Source: Actinoplanes cyaneus (GTDB taxonomy: Bacteria > Actinomycetota > Actinomycetes > Mycobacteriales > Micromonosporaceae). Taken from it: DNA of 64,000 nucleotides. Below, piece after piece: positions 49,410 through 58,452 of this stretch. Under the pieces are notes generated by a model. It was not told the DNA's origin and searched no databases. It saw only the letters and a program-made list of their open reading frames with translations. The stretch's first letter is position 1, and each line of letters opens with the position of its first letter. The position numbers and the translations under genes were made by a program. The DNA lies in contig NZ_BOMH01000022.1 of assembly GCF_016862095.1 (NCBI RefSeq), positions 1-64,000 on the forward strand, read 5' to 3'.

Positions 49410-52094
49410 TCAGTCGGTGACCGTGCCGGCGGCGAATCCGACCGGGATCGGGTCGCCGAAGTCCGCCGGGTACACCAGCGCCTGGAAGCGGACGTTCTCC
49501 GGGCCCTCGGCGAGCCCGTCGGTCACCGTCGGCACCGTCACCTCGACGGTGGTGGTCCCCGGCTCGATCGGGACGACCACACCGGCGGCGGTCGCGGACA
49601 ACGGCCGGGACGGCTCCGGGTCCTCACCGGAGGAGCCGGTGAACCACTCCGGGTCCACATCGGTCGAGGACAGCTCCGGCCCGGTCGCCGGCGCCTGCGG
49701 CAGCAGGACCAGGTAGAGGTAGTCGTCGGCGGGCGCCGACAGCCGCACCGTCCAGGTCAGCGGCGCGCCCTCGGCCACGGTGGCGACCGCCGGGGTGATC
49801 GTGAACTCAGGGAACGGATCGTCCTCCCGGGTCCGGACACCGCCGATGTAGTCGCCGACCACGGCGTTGCCGATCGCCTTGGCGGTCAGCGCATAGGCGC
49901 GATCACCGCCGTACGTCGTGTTGCCGGTCACCGCGATCGGCACCGTCAGCCTCGTGCGGCCCGGCTTGATGTCGGCGACCCAGGAGGTCGTCTCGTAGGT
50001 CTTCGGGTCGGTCAGGAACAGCCGGACCCGCGCCGGCGACTTGCCGTAGGAGGTGACCGGCACGGCGTACGTCCTCGTCCCGTCGCCACCCTCGTCCACC
50101 GACAGGCCTCCGACGTCGACCCGGTCGAGCGCGGCCACCCGCGGCGCGGGGGTTCCGGGCCGCCAGCCCCACGCGTCGATCAGCCAGGCCGGCCCGGCAC
50201 CGCGCGGCGTGAGCTCGAGGCGGCTCACCGCCCGCACCCCGGACGGCAGCGGCAGCCGGATCTCCTGAGCCCAGTACGAGCTGGTCAGGTCGCTGCCGGG
50301 CACCCCGGTGACGGTGGCCGTGCCCAGGTCCACCCGCCGGCCGCGATCGTCGGCGACCGCCACGCCGAACGAGGTGGCGGGCGCGTTCGGCGGCACGATC
50401 AGCCGCAGTGCCAGGGCCCGGGACCCGGCGGTCGGCATCGCCGTCGCCGGGCGCACCGTGGCCGTCGCGGTCCCGGTCAGCGCCACCGCCCAGCGCCCGG
50501 GTTCGGGCGAGGCGAACGGCACGAAGTGCGGCGAGGCCGTGACGGACTCCAGGCAGGCGTCCTCCGCGGTCTCCGGGACCTCGGCGCAGAGCCGGCCGCC
50601 ACGGACGTCGAGTCCCGCGTCCGGAAGGACGACCGGGGTCCGGCCGGCGCCGACCGCGTGGGTCAGCACCCGGGCGGGGCCGGCCGACGGTGCGCGCACG
50701 CCGGAACCGTCCAGCAGCGGCCGGGCCCGGTCGTCCGCGGCGACGAACAGCCGCGCCGCGGTCGCGATGTAGGTGGCGCCGGCCGTCTGCTGCTGCTGCG
50801 GGGTCAGCCGGGTGGGAGCGGTCCCCGGCGTGCACACCGGGTCGGGCTCCGGGCTGGTGAAGTCGTCGATCGAGGGGCTGGACGCCTGGCCCGGCGTCCA
50901 CTCGGTGTTGAAGAAGTTGTGGTTGGCGCCGACCATGTAGAGGGCGCTGTGCAACGCGCGGCCCGAGCCGATGCCGCGCGGTGCGTCGACGTACATCTGG
51001 CCCTGCAGGTCGGAGACGTCACCGTCGCAGCCGGGCAGGATCGTCGCCGACGGCACGTCCGGGTGCGGGTTCTGCCCGAACGCGGTCGGGCCGATCAGCA
51101 GCAGGCCGCGGATCGTCCAGCGCACCCGGCCGTGGTAGTCGTCCTGACCGGCCGGTGGCGGCGTGAGGCTGTCCAGCGCGGCCCGGCTGACCCCTTCGCC
51201 GCCTCGCGAGTGCCCGACGAGGAGCACGTGCGACAGGTCCGCCCGCGCGCCCGCCCGGACGACGGCCGGAGCCTTCCCGCGCCCGCTGCCGGACCAGTCG
51301 GCCCAGTGTGCGAGGTGCGTCCGGACCAGCGACGAGCGGGCCTGGGCGCCGCGGTCGTCGTCGCCGTTGTCGTACGCGTTGATGCCGTTGGACGACAGGG
51401 AGACCGTGACGTAGCCCTGCGACGCGAGCAGTTGCTGCGCCTGCAGGTAACCGCGGTAGCTGGGCACCGCCCGGGAGCCGGGCTTGCACGGCCAGTCGAG
51501 GCTGATCGTGCTCATGGTGTCGCCGGAGTGGCACGTCCAGTGCCGGCCGTGCAGGAACAGCGCCAGCGGCCGATTGCCCGGCGCGTTCGTCGGCGCGACC
51601 ACGACGGCCTGCATCTCGACCGGCTCCGGATAGTCCGACAGCCGTACGCCGGGCAGCGTGTACTCCCCGGTTGTCGTCGCGTAGGGCCCGGTCACCCCGG
51701 GATCGACCGCGTTGACCGGCTGCGCGGGCGCGGCGGCCGGCGGGGTGATCGTCCGCCGCTGGGTGGTCGCGGGCGCCGCCGCGTCGACCCGCCGGCCGCC
51801 GATCCTCACCTGCAGATCGGTGAGCTTGCCGGGGTCGATCCCGCGCAGGACGAAGGTGCGCAGGTCCGCGGTGTCCTCGGCCCGGCCCAGCAGCCGGTCA
51901 CCGGCCCAGAACTCGACGGCCGCGTCCCCCGGCGGGATGACCCGGTCGCTCCTCCAGGTCAGGGTGTGCCTGCCGAGGGACCAGCCAGGGGGCAGCGCGC
52001 TCGTCGCCGGTGCGGGTGGATCGGCCGACGCCGGCACGGAGGTTCCCAGCAGAAGTGTGCCCACCGCCAGCGCGGCGACCATGATTCTTCGCAT
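49410..52094 (-). CDS. Large secreted alpha/beta hydrolase with C-terminal Calx-beta-like domain
   Basis: Secreted protein of 894 aa. A signal peptide occupies about residues 1-25 (IMVAALAVGTLLLGTSVPASA). The hydrolase core has ALFLHGRHWTCHSGDTM (His-Gly oxyanion), VLLVGHSRGGEGVSRAALD (nucleophile Ser) and YMVGANHNFFNTEW (likely His region), resembling secreted lipases or cutinase-like enzymes. After residue ~480 come galactose-binding-like and Ig-like segments, and the end (VATVAEGAPLTWTVRLSAPA, GTTTVEVTVPTVTDGLAEGPENV) is a Calx-beta-type domain, known from adhesion and surface proteins. Substrate unknown; ester or polyester is possible. Confidence 0.82.
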   Translation of the reverse strand: MRRIMVAALAVGTLLLGTSVPASADPPAPATSALPPGWSLGRHTLTWRSDRVIPPGDAAVEFWAGDRLLGRAEDTADLRTFVLRGIDPGKLTDLQVRIGGRRVDAAAPATTQRRTITPPAAAPAQPVNAVDPGVTGPYATTTGEYTLPGVRLSDYPEPVEMQAVVVAPTNAPGNRPLALFLHGRHWTCHSGDTMSTISLDWPCKPGSRAVPSYRGYLQAQQLLASQGYVTVSLSSNGINAYDNGDDDRGAQARSSLVRTHLAHWADWSGSGRGKAPAVVRAGARADLSHVLLVGHSRGGEGVSRAALDSLTPPPAGQDDYHGRVRWTIRGLLLIGPTAFGQNPHPDVPSATILPGCDGDVSDLQGQMYVDAPRGIGSGRALHSALYMVGANHNFFNTEWTPGQASSPSIDDFTSPEPDPVCTPGTAPTRLTPQQQQTAGATYIATAARLFVAADDRARPLLDGSGVRAPSAGPARVLTHAVGAGRTPVVLPDAGLDVRGGRLCAEVPETAEDACLESVTASPHFVPFASPEPGRWAVALTGTATATVRPATAMPTAGSRALALRLIVPPNAPATSFGVAVADDRGRRVDLGTATVTGVPGSDLTSSYWAQEIRLPLPSGVRAVSRLELTPRGAGPAWLIDAWGWRPGTPAPRVAALDRVDVGGLSVDEGGDGTRTYAVPVTSYGKSPARVRLFLTDPKTYETTSWVADIKPGRTRLTVPIAVTGNTTYGGDRAYALTAKAIGNAVVGDYIGGVRTREDDPFPEFTITPAVATVAEGAPLTWTVRLSAPADDYLYLVLLPQAPATGPELSSTDVDPEWFTGSSGEDPEPSRPLSATAAGVVVPIEPGTTTVEVTVPTVTDGLAEGPENVRFQALVYPADFGDPIPVGFAAGTVTD

Positions 52095-52256
52095 ATGGCC
52101 GTTTCTAGTCGACCCATGCAAATCGTTCGATGAGCTGCCGGAGGCCGGATTCCGTGCAGAATCCGCCGGCGTTGTCGGTCCGGCGCGGTCCCGTTCGTGG
52201 CAGTGGTGAGAGGCTGCCGGTGAGAGGTGGCCCCGACGCACAGGAGATGACCCGGC

Positions 52257-52580
52257 ATGCAGTACCTGATTTCCGTGATCGACGACGGTACCGGCCTGGC
52301 CAGCGACGAGGAGCAGGCCGCCATCGACGTGTTCAACGAGGGGCTCAAGGCCGGCGGGCACTGGGTCTTCGCCGGTGGCCTGGGCGGGCCGGACACGGGC
52401 ACCACCATCGACAATCGCAACGGCGCCGGGCTGATCACCGACGGGCCGTTCGTGGAGACCAAGGAGTACCTCATCGGCTTCTGGATCATCGAGGCGCCGG
52501 ATCTGGATGTGGCGCTGAAACTGGCCGCCGAGGGGTCGCGGGCCTGCCACCGCAAGACCGAGGTCCGTCCGTTCCTGTGA
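52257..52580 (+). CDS. YciI-like (YCII/DGPF) protein
   Basis: Protein of 107 aa of the YCII-related family. It has a MQYLISVIDDGTGLASDEEQ start, and later WVFAGGLGGPDTGTTID, GPFVETKEYLIGFWIIEAP and LAAEGSRACHRKTEVRPF, all typical. These proteins are commonly encoded beside ECF sigma factors of the ECF42 group, which is the case here. The stop overlaps the sigma GTG by 4 bases. Confidence 0.92.
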   Translation: MQYLISVIDDGTGLASDEEQAAIDVFNEGLKAGGHWVFAGGLGGPDTGTTIDNRNGAGLITDGPFVETKEYLIGFWIIEAPDLDVALKLAAEGSRACHRKTEVRPFL

Positions 52581-53833
52581 CTGAGAATGCTGCCTTTCCT
52601 GTGAGCGAGAGCGCTGCCCGGGAGGCGGTCACCCGGGCCCACCGCACCGAGTGGGCCCGGATCGTCGCCGGTCTGACCAGGCGTTTCGGCGATCTGGGCA
52701 TCGCCGAGGAGGCCGCCGCGGAGGCGTTCGCGACCGCCGTCGCGCGGTGGCCGGCCGACGGCGTGCCGCCGAACCCGGGCGCCTGGCTGACCACGACCGC
52801 CGGCCGCAAGGCCATCGACCGGCTCCGCCGCGAGAAGAGGCGCGGCGAGGTGGAGCAGGAGGCTTCGATGTGGTACGACGACTCGCCGCCCGAGCCGGTC
52901 GGCGCGATCGAGGACGAGCGGCTCCGGCTGATCTTCACGTGCTGTCACCCGGCGCTGGCGATGGAGACCCGGGTCGCGCTGACGCTGCGCATGGTCGGCG
53001 GCCTGACCGTGCCCGAGATCGCCCGCGCCTTCCTGGTCCGGGAGACCGCCATGGAGCAGCGGATCACCAGGGCGAAGGCCAAGATCAGGACGGCGCGGAT
53101 CCCGTACCGGGTGCCGGCCGCCGAGGATCTGGCGGTGCGCGTCGACGGTGTGCTCGCGGTGCTGTTCCTGGTCTTCAACGAGGGTTACCTGACGACCGGG
53201 GCGGGGCCCGACCCGGTGCGGCACGAGCTGACCGCCGAGGCGATCCGGCTGACCCGGCTGATCCGCTCGCTGCTGCCCGGCGACGGCGAGGTGGCCGGCC
53301 TGCTCGCGCTGATGCTGCTCACCGAGGCCCGCCGCGCCGCCCGCATCTCGGCGAGCGGCGACCTGGTCACCCTGGGCGAGCAGAACCGCGGCGCCTGGGA
53401 CGCCTCGCTGATCGCCGAGGGCCACCGCCTGGTCCGGGAGCGCCTGGCCAGTGGCGTGGCGCCGGGCCGCTACCAGATCCTGGCCGCGATCAACGCCGTC
53501 CACACGTCCGCCCGCGAGGCCCGGGACACCGACTGGTCCCAGATCGTCGCGCTCTACGACCGGCTGGTCCGCGTCGACCCGTCCCCGATCGTGGCACTGA
53601 ACCGGGCGGTCGCGGTCGCCGAGCTCGACGGCCCGGAGGTGGCCCTGGCCACGGTGGACCGCCTCGAGCCCGCGCTGGCCGGTTACCACGCGTTCCACGT
53701 GGCCCGCGCCGAGTTCCTGCGCCGGCTGGGCCGCGGTGACGAGTCGCGGGAGGCCTACGACCGGGCCATCGCCCTGGCCGCGAACCCCGCCGAGGCCGCC
53801 CACCTCACCCGCCGCCGGGACCAGCTCGGCTAG
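52577..53833 (+). CDS. ECF sigma factor of the ECF42 type with C-terminal TPR-like domain
   Basis: Alternative RNA polymerase sigma factor of 418 aa. Region 2 shows LGIAEEAAAEAFATAVARWP and PGAWLTTTAGRKAIDRLRREKRR; region 4 has LRMVGGLTVPEIARAFLVRETAMEQRITRAKAKIR. The rest (about 200 residues, LFLVFNEGYLTTGAGPDPVRHELTAEAIRLTRLI and a TPR-like FHVARAEFLRRLGRGDESREAYDRAIALA) is the extended C-terminal domain of the ECF42 group, in which it may replace an anti-sigma factor. GTG start coupled to the YciI gene. Confidence 0.92.
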   Translation: MTENAAFPVSESAAREAVTRAHRTEWARIVAGLTRRFGDLGIAEEAAAEAFATAVARWPADGVPPNPGAWLTTTAGRKAIDRLRREKRRGEVEQEASMWYDDSPPEPVGAIEDERLRLIFTCCHPALAMETRVALTLRMVGGLTVPEIARAFLVRETAMEQRITRAKAKIRTARIPYRVPAAEDLAVRVDGVLAVLFLVFNEGYLTTGAGPDPVRHELTAEAIRLTRLIRSLLPGDGEVAGLLALMLLTEARRAARISASGDLVTLGEQNRGAWDASLIAEGHRLVRERLASGVAPGRYQILAAINAVHTSAREARDTDWSQIVALYDRLVRVDPSPIVALNRAVAVAELDGPEVALATVDRLEPALAGYHAFHVARAEFLRRLGRGDESREAYDRAIALAANPAEAAHLTRRRDQLG

Positions 53834-53921
53834 GGCCCTGCCTGACGGATCACCCCGGGCTGCGGCGTGGCCCAAGCGGTGTCTCGTAGTGCGGCCGGGC
53901 TGCGGCGTGCCCGGTCGCGCC

Positions 53922-54776
53922 TCAGCCGAGCGCGTCGAACGCGGTGATCGCCTCCTGGTCCAGTTCGATGGCGGCGACGGCGACGTTCTCGGCCAGGTGG
54001 GCGAGGCTGCGCGTGCCGGGGATCAGCAGCGTGGCCGGGCTGTGCGCCAGCAGCCAGGCCAGGCCGGCCTGGGCGGGCGTGATGCCGAGACGCGCGGCGT
54101 GCGCGACGACCACCGGGTGGGCACCGACGCTGGGGATCTGGTCGAAGGCCGAGCCCAGCGGAAAGTAGGGCACCCAGGCGATGTCCCGCGCCGCGCACTC
54201 CGCCAGGACGTCCTCGTGATCGCGGGTGAGGACGTTGTAGAGGTTCTGCACGCAGACGATGCCGGCCGGCAGGGCTTGGCGCAGCTGGGCGAGGCTGACG
54301 TGGCTCAGGCCGATCGCGCCGATCTTGCCCTCGTCGCGCAGCGCGATCAGCTCGGCCAGCTGGCTGTCCAGGTCGACGAGCTGGTCACCGGTCACGACCA
54401 GGCCGGGCGGCATGTCGGTGCGGCGCAGGTTCACCACCGCGACCTGCTCGGTGCCGAGCGCTCGCAGGTTCTCCTCGACCTGCGCCCGCAGCTCGGCCGG
54501 TTTCTGCGCGGCGACCAGGTGCCGGGTGGGGTGTGCGGCCGCGCCGACCTTCGTGACCAGGCGCAGGTTCGCGGCGTACGGCCGCAAGGCGCTCCTGATC
54601 CGGTCGTTGACCTTGCCGTCGCCGTAGAACTGAGCGGTGTCGAGGTGGTCGACGCCGAGCTCGACGGCCCGGCGCAGGATCGTGACGGCGTCCGCGGCGT
54701 CACCGTCCCCGAGCTGCATGGCGCCGTAGCCGATCCGCAGGACGTCGTGGTCGCCGAGCTTCCCGTACAGGGTCAT
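53922..54776 (-). CDS. Aldo/keto reductase
   Basis: NADPH-dependent oxidoreductase of 284 aa with the AKR barrel. Catalytic Asp and Tyr lie in VDHLDTAQFYGDGKVNDRI; Lys and His are expected in RLVTKVGAAAHP and VVNLRRTD regions. The C-terminal NADPH site is TPAQAGLAWLLAHSPATLLIPGTRSLAHLAENV. Substrate unknown. It is divergent from a TetR regulator, with two 20-bp palindromes between. Confidence 0.92.
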   Translation of the reverse strand: MTLYGKLGDHDVLRIGYGAMQLGDGDAADAVTILRRAVELGVDHLDTAQFYGDGKVNDRIRSALRPYAANLRLVTKVGAAAHPTRHLVAAQKPAELRAQVEENLRALGTEQVAVVNLRRTDMPPGLVVTGDQLVDLDSQLAELIALRDEGKIGAIGLSHVSLAQLRQALPAGIVCVQNLYNVLTRDHEDVLAECAARDIAWVPYFPLGSAFDQIPSVGAHPVVVAHAARLGITPAQAGLAWLLAHSPATLLIPGTRSLAHLAENVAVAAIELDQEAITAFDALG

Positions 54777-54803
54777 GATGGTCCTCCGATACGATGGCGG
54801 CCG

Positions 54804-54823
54804 AAGCGGAATCGATTCCGCTT
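54804..54823. promoter_or_regulatory. TetR operator, copy 1
   Basis: AAGCGGAATCGATTCCGCTT is a perfect 20-bp palindrome in the gap between the aldo/keto reductase and TetR starts, close to the reductase start (54776). Confidence 0.8.
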
Positions 54824-54844
54824 GCCCGAGGACGACCCTAACAG

Positions 54845-54864
54845 AAGCGGAATCGATTCCGCTT
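54845..54864. promoter_or_regulatory. TetR operator, copy 2
   Basis: Identical to copy 1 (AAGCGGAATCGATTCCGCTT), extended to 22 bp of symmetry by flanking G and C. Centres are 41 bp apart, about four turns, so both dimers could face the same side. It ends 9 bp before the TetR start. Confidence 0.85.
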
Positions 54865-54873
54865 CAGGAGGTG

Positions 54874-55440
54874 ATGACGGTTTCCGCACCCGAACGGCGT
54901 CCCGTCGCGCGCAAGGACGCCCAGCGCAACCGGCAGCGGATCATCGACGCCGCCACCCAGGCCTTCGCCTCCGGGCAGGAGCTCGTCAAGATCGAGGCGA
55001 TCGCGAAGGAGGCCGGGGTCGGCGTCGGCACGCTCTACCGCAACTTCCCGTCGCGGGAGGCGCTGGTCGAGGAGGTCTACCGCAGCGAGCTCGCCCGGCT
55101 CTGCGCGATGGCCCCGCACCTGGCCGCCGACCTGTCCCCGCCCGAGGCGATGCGCGAGTTCATGCGCCGCTACCAGGACTTCGTCGCCACCAAGCGCGGG
55201 ATGGCCGAGGCGCTGCGGGCCGCGATCGCCAGCGGGGCGATCAATCACGGTCAGACCCGGGAACATCTCAACGGCGCCGTCGCCGTCATCCTTGCCGCCG
55301 GGCGGGCCGACACGAGCCTGCGGGCCGACGTCGTGCCGGACGACGTCACCGCGAGCATGGCCGGGATCATGCTGGCCGCCGTGGACCCCGATCAGGCCGG
55401 CCGGATGCTGCGCCTGCTCGTCGACGGGCTGCGCGCCTGA
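54874..55440 (+). CDS. TetR family transcriptional regulator
   Basis: Regulator of 188 aa. HTH in RIIDAATQAFASGQELVKIEAIAKEAGVGVGTLYRNFPSREAL-type sequence (core VGVGTLYRNFPSREALVEEV). ATG at 54874 with AGGAGG upstream; two copies of a 20-bp palindrome precede it. It very likely represses itself and the divergent aldo/keto reductase; the inducer is unknown. Confidence 0.93.
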   Translation: MTVSAPERRPVARKDAQRNRQRIIDAATQAFASGQELVKIEAIAKEAGVGVGTLYRNFPSREALVEEVYRSELARLCAMAPHLAADLSPPEAMREFMRRYQDFVATKRGMAEALRAAIASGAINHGQTREHLNGAVAVILAAGRADTSLRADVVPDDVTASMAGIMLAAVDPDQAGRMLRLLVDGLRA

Positions 55441-55477
55441 GTAACAGTCGGCCCGCCGGCCTCGATCGCCGTTGAAC

Positions 55478-56053
55478 TCAGCGGCGCAGGAGGGCGGCCA
55501 TGGCGTCGTTCTCGGCGGTCTGCTCGTTGATGACGTGCTTGGCCAGGCTGTGGATGTACGCGTTGCCGGCCGGCCCGTCGAGCAGCGAGCGCGACATGGC
55601 GATCGCGCCTCGATGGTGCTCGATCATCAGCCGCAGGAACACGTCCGGCGCGTCCCGGCCGGTCGCGCCGGTCAGCTCGGCGAGCTGGGCGCCGGTCAGC
55701 ATGCCGTGCTCCGCGCCGTCCTCCCCCGGGCCGGCCGGCGGCGCTCCCCAGGCAGCCAGCCATTCGTTGGTCTGATCGATCTCGCGCTGCTGGTCGTGGA
55801 CGATGAACTCGGCGATCAGCCGGATCCGTTCCGGGGCGCCGCCCTTGGCGATCAGCGTGCGGCTCATCGCGACGGCCTGCTCGTGGTGCTCCACCATCAT
55901 CTGCGCGTAGTGCACGTCGATCCCAGAGGGCCCGGTCACGGCCTGCGCCGCGACCGGTTGCGGCGGCGGCGCTCCGCGATCGGTGCGCAGCAGGAGCACT
56001 GCCACCCCGGCGGCCACGAGCACGAGGGCCGCGGCCAGGCGACGAATGGTCAA
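55478..56053 (-). CDS. DUF305 (ferritin-like) exported protein
   Basis: Exported protein of 191 aa with a TTG start preceded by AGGAAGG. An N-terminal anchor or signal (LAAALVLVAAGVAVLLL) is followed by two DUF305 repeats, each with an MM(V/I)EHH-type motif: VHYAQMMVEHHEQAVAMSR and FLRLMIEHHRGAIAMSR. DUF305 is a four-helix fold, often metal-linked in envelope proteins. Function unknown. Same strand as the copper amine oxidase pair upstream, but separated. Confidence 0.88.
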   Translation of the reverse strand: MTIRRLAAALVLVAAGVAVLLLRTDRGAPPPQPVAAQAVTGPSGIDVHYAQMMVEHHEQAVAMSRTLIAKGGAPERIRLIAEFIVHDQQREIDQTNEWLAAWGAPPAGPGEDGAEHGMLTGAQLAELTGATGRDAPDVFLRLMIEHHRGAIAMSRSLLDGPAGNAYIHSLAKHVINEQTAENDAMAALLRR

Positions 56054-56108
56054 CGAACGTCCCTTCCTGGTGCGGGCCGGCCCGGTCGTCCCGGGCCGGC
56101 CCACCGGA

Positions 56109-57413
56109 TCACTCGTCCGGGTACTGGTTGCCGTTCACGCCGCTACGCCCGTCCGGGGTCAGCGGGTTCATCTCGGTGAAGTCGCGCGGGACCAGCTCGA
56201 AGCCCTGCCAGTGCATCGGCATCGGGCTCTGGTCCTCGTCGCGCGGCACGTGGTGGAAGCCGACCCGGACCCAGGCGATCGGGTCGCTCAGCTTCTCCTT
56301 GTCCTTCACGAAGTCGACGACCGTCTGGATGTCCAGCGGGCACTCCGGGTCGGAGGCGTTGTCGCTGGCCCACTTCTCGCACGGGTTCTTCTGGCTGAAC
56401 GTGATGTCCGGCTTGGTCTCCGGGTGGCCCTCGTACCTGTCGCCACCGGTGGTCACCACCTCGTACGACCGGTCGTGGCCGTCCAGGTTCTTGCTGGTCG
56501 GGCTGACCAGTCGCCACCAGCGCTGGTTCACCCGGGAGAAGGTGCCCTCCTTGGCGATGGCCGTCTTCGTCGTCTTCAGCTTGGCGGTCATGGTGCCGCG
56601 CCCGTCGGTCGCGGTGTCGTACTGCTCGACCTTCTCACCGCCCTTGCCGGCGATGTTGAAGTCGACCCGCCAGAACGCGTTGTGGTAGTGCATGGTCGCG
56701 TAGTCCTTGGCACCCTTGCCGATCGGCCAGCCGTTGTTCGCCACCGAGTACTCGGTGGGGGCCAGGTCGCCGGTCGCGCCGAGCCGGGCCGAGATCTGCC
56801 CGTCGTCGTGCAGGCGGTACTCGGTGACGTACTCGTACCAGCCGAGCCTGCTGACCGTGCGCAGCACCAGGTCGTGGCCCTGCTGCGAGTAAATCGTGTC
56901 CTTCGGCTCGTCCTTCTCGTCGTCCCATTCCTCCTCGTGCAGGCGGTAGGCCAGGCCACGGTTCTCGGCGCTGACGCAGAGCACGTCACGCTGCTCGGGC
57001 TGGCCGCCGCCGTCCGAGCCACGCCGGATCGAGCCGCCCTTGCAGTCGTCGCCGGTCAGCGTCTCCAGGCCGTAACCGCCCATGCCGATCGCGGTCAGGT
57101 CGTTGTACTCGGTGTCCCCGTTGTCGTAGGGCACGTTGAGCTGCGCGAGCCGGATCGAGTCGAGCACCTGCACCGGCTCGGGGTAACGCTTGGTGGACAC
57201 GAAGACGTTGCTGAGGACCAGACCGGCCTTGTCGTTGATGCGCCAGCACATCTGCCACGTCGTGCCGTTCGGCAGGGTTTCCTTGACCATCGCCTGGGCG
57301 CCGCACGGCGTCGCCGCGGCCGGGGCGGCGTGTGCGGCGACGGGCACGGTCACGGCCAGCGCGGCCGAGGTGATCAGCGCCGCCGCGGCGCCGGTGAACA
57401 TGCGGTACGTCAT
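56109..57413 (-). CDS. Copper amine oxidase catalytic-domain-like protein, variant TPQ motif
   Basis: Secreted protein of 434 aa; signal residues ~1-32 (ALITSAALAVTVPVAAHAA). It aligns by eye with the catalytic domain of topaquinone amine oxidases: QLNVPYDNG (family VVPYGDP), WYEYVTEYRLHDDGQIS around a candidate TPQ tyrosine Y193 (family N-Y-D/E-Y), H242-Y-H244 (family HQH) and the third copper His in VGFHHVPRDEDQSPMPMHWQGF. Full enzymes are about 640 aa with N-terminal N2/N3 domains, absent here. Position -1 to the TPQ tyrosine is Trp instead of Asn, and the catalytic base could not be placed with confidence. Confidence 0.75.
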   Translation of the reverse strand: MTYRMFTGAAAALITSAALAVTVPVAAHAAPAAATPCGAQAMVKETLPNGTTWQMCWRINDKAGLVLSNVFVSTKRYPEPVQVLDSIRLAQLNVPYDNGDTEYNDLTAIGMGGYGLETLTGDDCKGGSIRRGSDGGGQPEQRDVLCVSAENRGLAYRLHEEEWDDEKDEPKDTIYSQQGHDLVLRTVSRLGWYEYVTEYRLHDDGQISARLGATGDLAPTEYSVANNGWPIGKGAKDYATMHYHNAFWRVDFNIAGKGGEKVEQYDTATDGRGTMTAKLKTTKTAIAKEGTFSRVNQRWWRLVSPTSKNLDGHDRSYEVVTTGGDRYEGHPETKPDITFSQKNPCEKWASDNASDPECPLDIQTVVDFVKDKEKLSDPIAWVRVGFHHVPRDEDQSPMPMHWQGFELVPRDFTEMNPLTPDGRSGVNGNQYPDE

Positions 57414-57430
57414 GCTGCTGCGCTCTCCAG

Positions 57431-58171
57431 TCACTTGAGGTGGGCGACCGTGCGCCCGGAAAGGTCGACGACGACGCCGGTCACGTTGATGAAATGGCCG
57501 TCGGCGGTCTTCGCGATCAGTTGCACGCAGCGGCTCTTGCCGCACTGGCTCGCGCCCTTGTCGGCCGGCTTCGCGGTGTAGATGTGCGCGATCGGCTCGA
57601 TGCCGTCGGTGCCGGTCAGCGTCTTGCCGGTGGCCTTGCGGTAGGCCTCCTTCAGCTCCGCGCCCGCCGGGTCGGCGACCAGCAGCTCCAGCGCCGCCTT
57701 CGCCTCCTGCGGCGAGGCCGGCGGTTGCATGCCAGTGGCCGAGTACGACTTGGCCAGCTTGCCGGTCTTCAGGTCGACGACCTGCTTGAACAGCTTCTCG
57801 GTCTTGTAGTCGTAGTAGTAGAGCTCGGCCTGCCGGGAGCCGTCCACGTCCAGTTCGGCCGCGAGGTATTCCGGCCCGGCCTTGCCGGTCACGTCCTGCG
57901 CCTCCGCGGCCAGCTGCGGCGTGAGCGCGATGGCCCGCGCCTTGTCGACCTCACCCGTGGTCAGCGGGTCGTTGCCGGTGCCGGTCGCGGCCTCCGGGAC
58001 CGGACTCGGATCGGAGACCCTGGCCTGCCCTCCGGCCGCGGCCGGGGTGCTGGGCGGCGCGCTCGGCGTGGCGTTCGCCTGCCAGGAGGCGACGCTGAAG
58101 GCGGTCACGGCGGTCACCGTCGCGATGCCGAGCCCCCACCCCCACTGTCGAATTCGAACCACAGTCGGCAT
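57431..58171 (-). CDS. Exported protein resembling the N-domains of copper amine oxidase
   Basis: Protein of 246 aa with GGGGAGG upstream. Signal or anchor GLGIATVTAVTAFSVASWQA, then a Pro/Ser/Ala linker, then a domain that starts LTTGEVDKARAIALTPQLAA and contains RQAELYYYDYKTEKLFKQVVDLKTGKLAKSYSATG, the kind of strand seen in the N2/N3 domains of amine oxidases. It ends 17 bp before the catalytic-domain gene. The pair therefore looks like a divided amine oxidase, with the parts meeting outside the cell. Confidence 0.7.
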   Translation of the reverse strand: MPTVVRIRQWGWGLGIATVTAVTAFSVASWQANATPSAPPSTPAAAGGQARVSDPSPVPEAATGTGNDPLTTGEVDKARAIALTPQLAAEAQDVTGKAGPEYLAAELDVDGSRQAELYYYDYKTEKLFKQVVDLKTGKLAKSYSATGMQPPASPQEAKAALELLVADPAGAELKEAYRKATGKTLTGTDGIEPIAHIYTAKPADKGASQCGKSRCVQLIAKTADGHFINVTGVVVDLSGRTVAHLK

Positions 58172-58394
58172 TCCTCCCCGTCGATTGCAATGCCGGTGGA
58201 CCCTCGCAAATGGACGGTAAAATTCGCGTGAGGTGGCGCGGATTCAGAAAACAAAGATCCAGGACAATGGCGCGTACGGGATTGGCACGCATTTCGTTGA
58301 CAATTCTGCGCAACTGAATGCGACCGAGGTTCTCCGTGCGCACGGGAGCAACGAGGCCGGGGCGGGTCACCGGGCGTACCAACTGCTCAGCCCA

Positions 58395-58432
58395 CATCCC
58401 GGAACGCACGTCGACGATCGCGTTCCGGGATG
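58395..58432 (-). terminator. Hairpin after the DUF6571-like operon
   Basis: CATCCCGGAACGC and its perfect complement GCGTTCCGGGATG (13-bp arms) around a 12-base loop, 20 bp beyond the stop at 58453. Confidence 0.65.
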
Positions 58433-58452
58433 GGCGGCTTCCGATCCGGGCT

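Noticed and set aside
49350..52133. A 927-residue plus-strand frame
   Set aside because: Antisense to the alpha/beta hydrolase, composition-driven, no recognisable domain.
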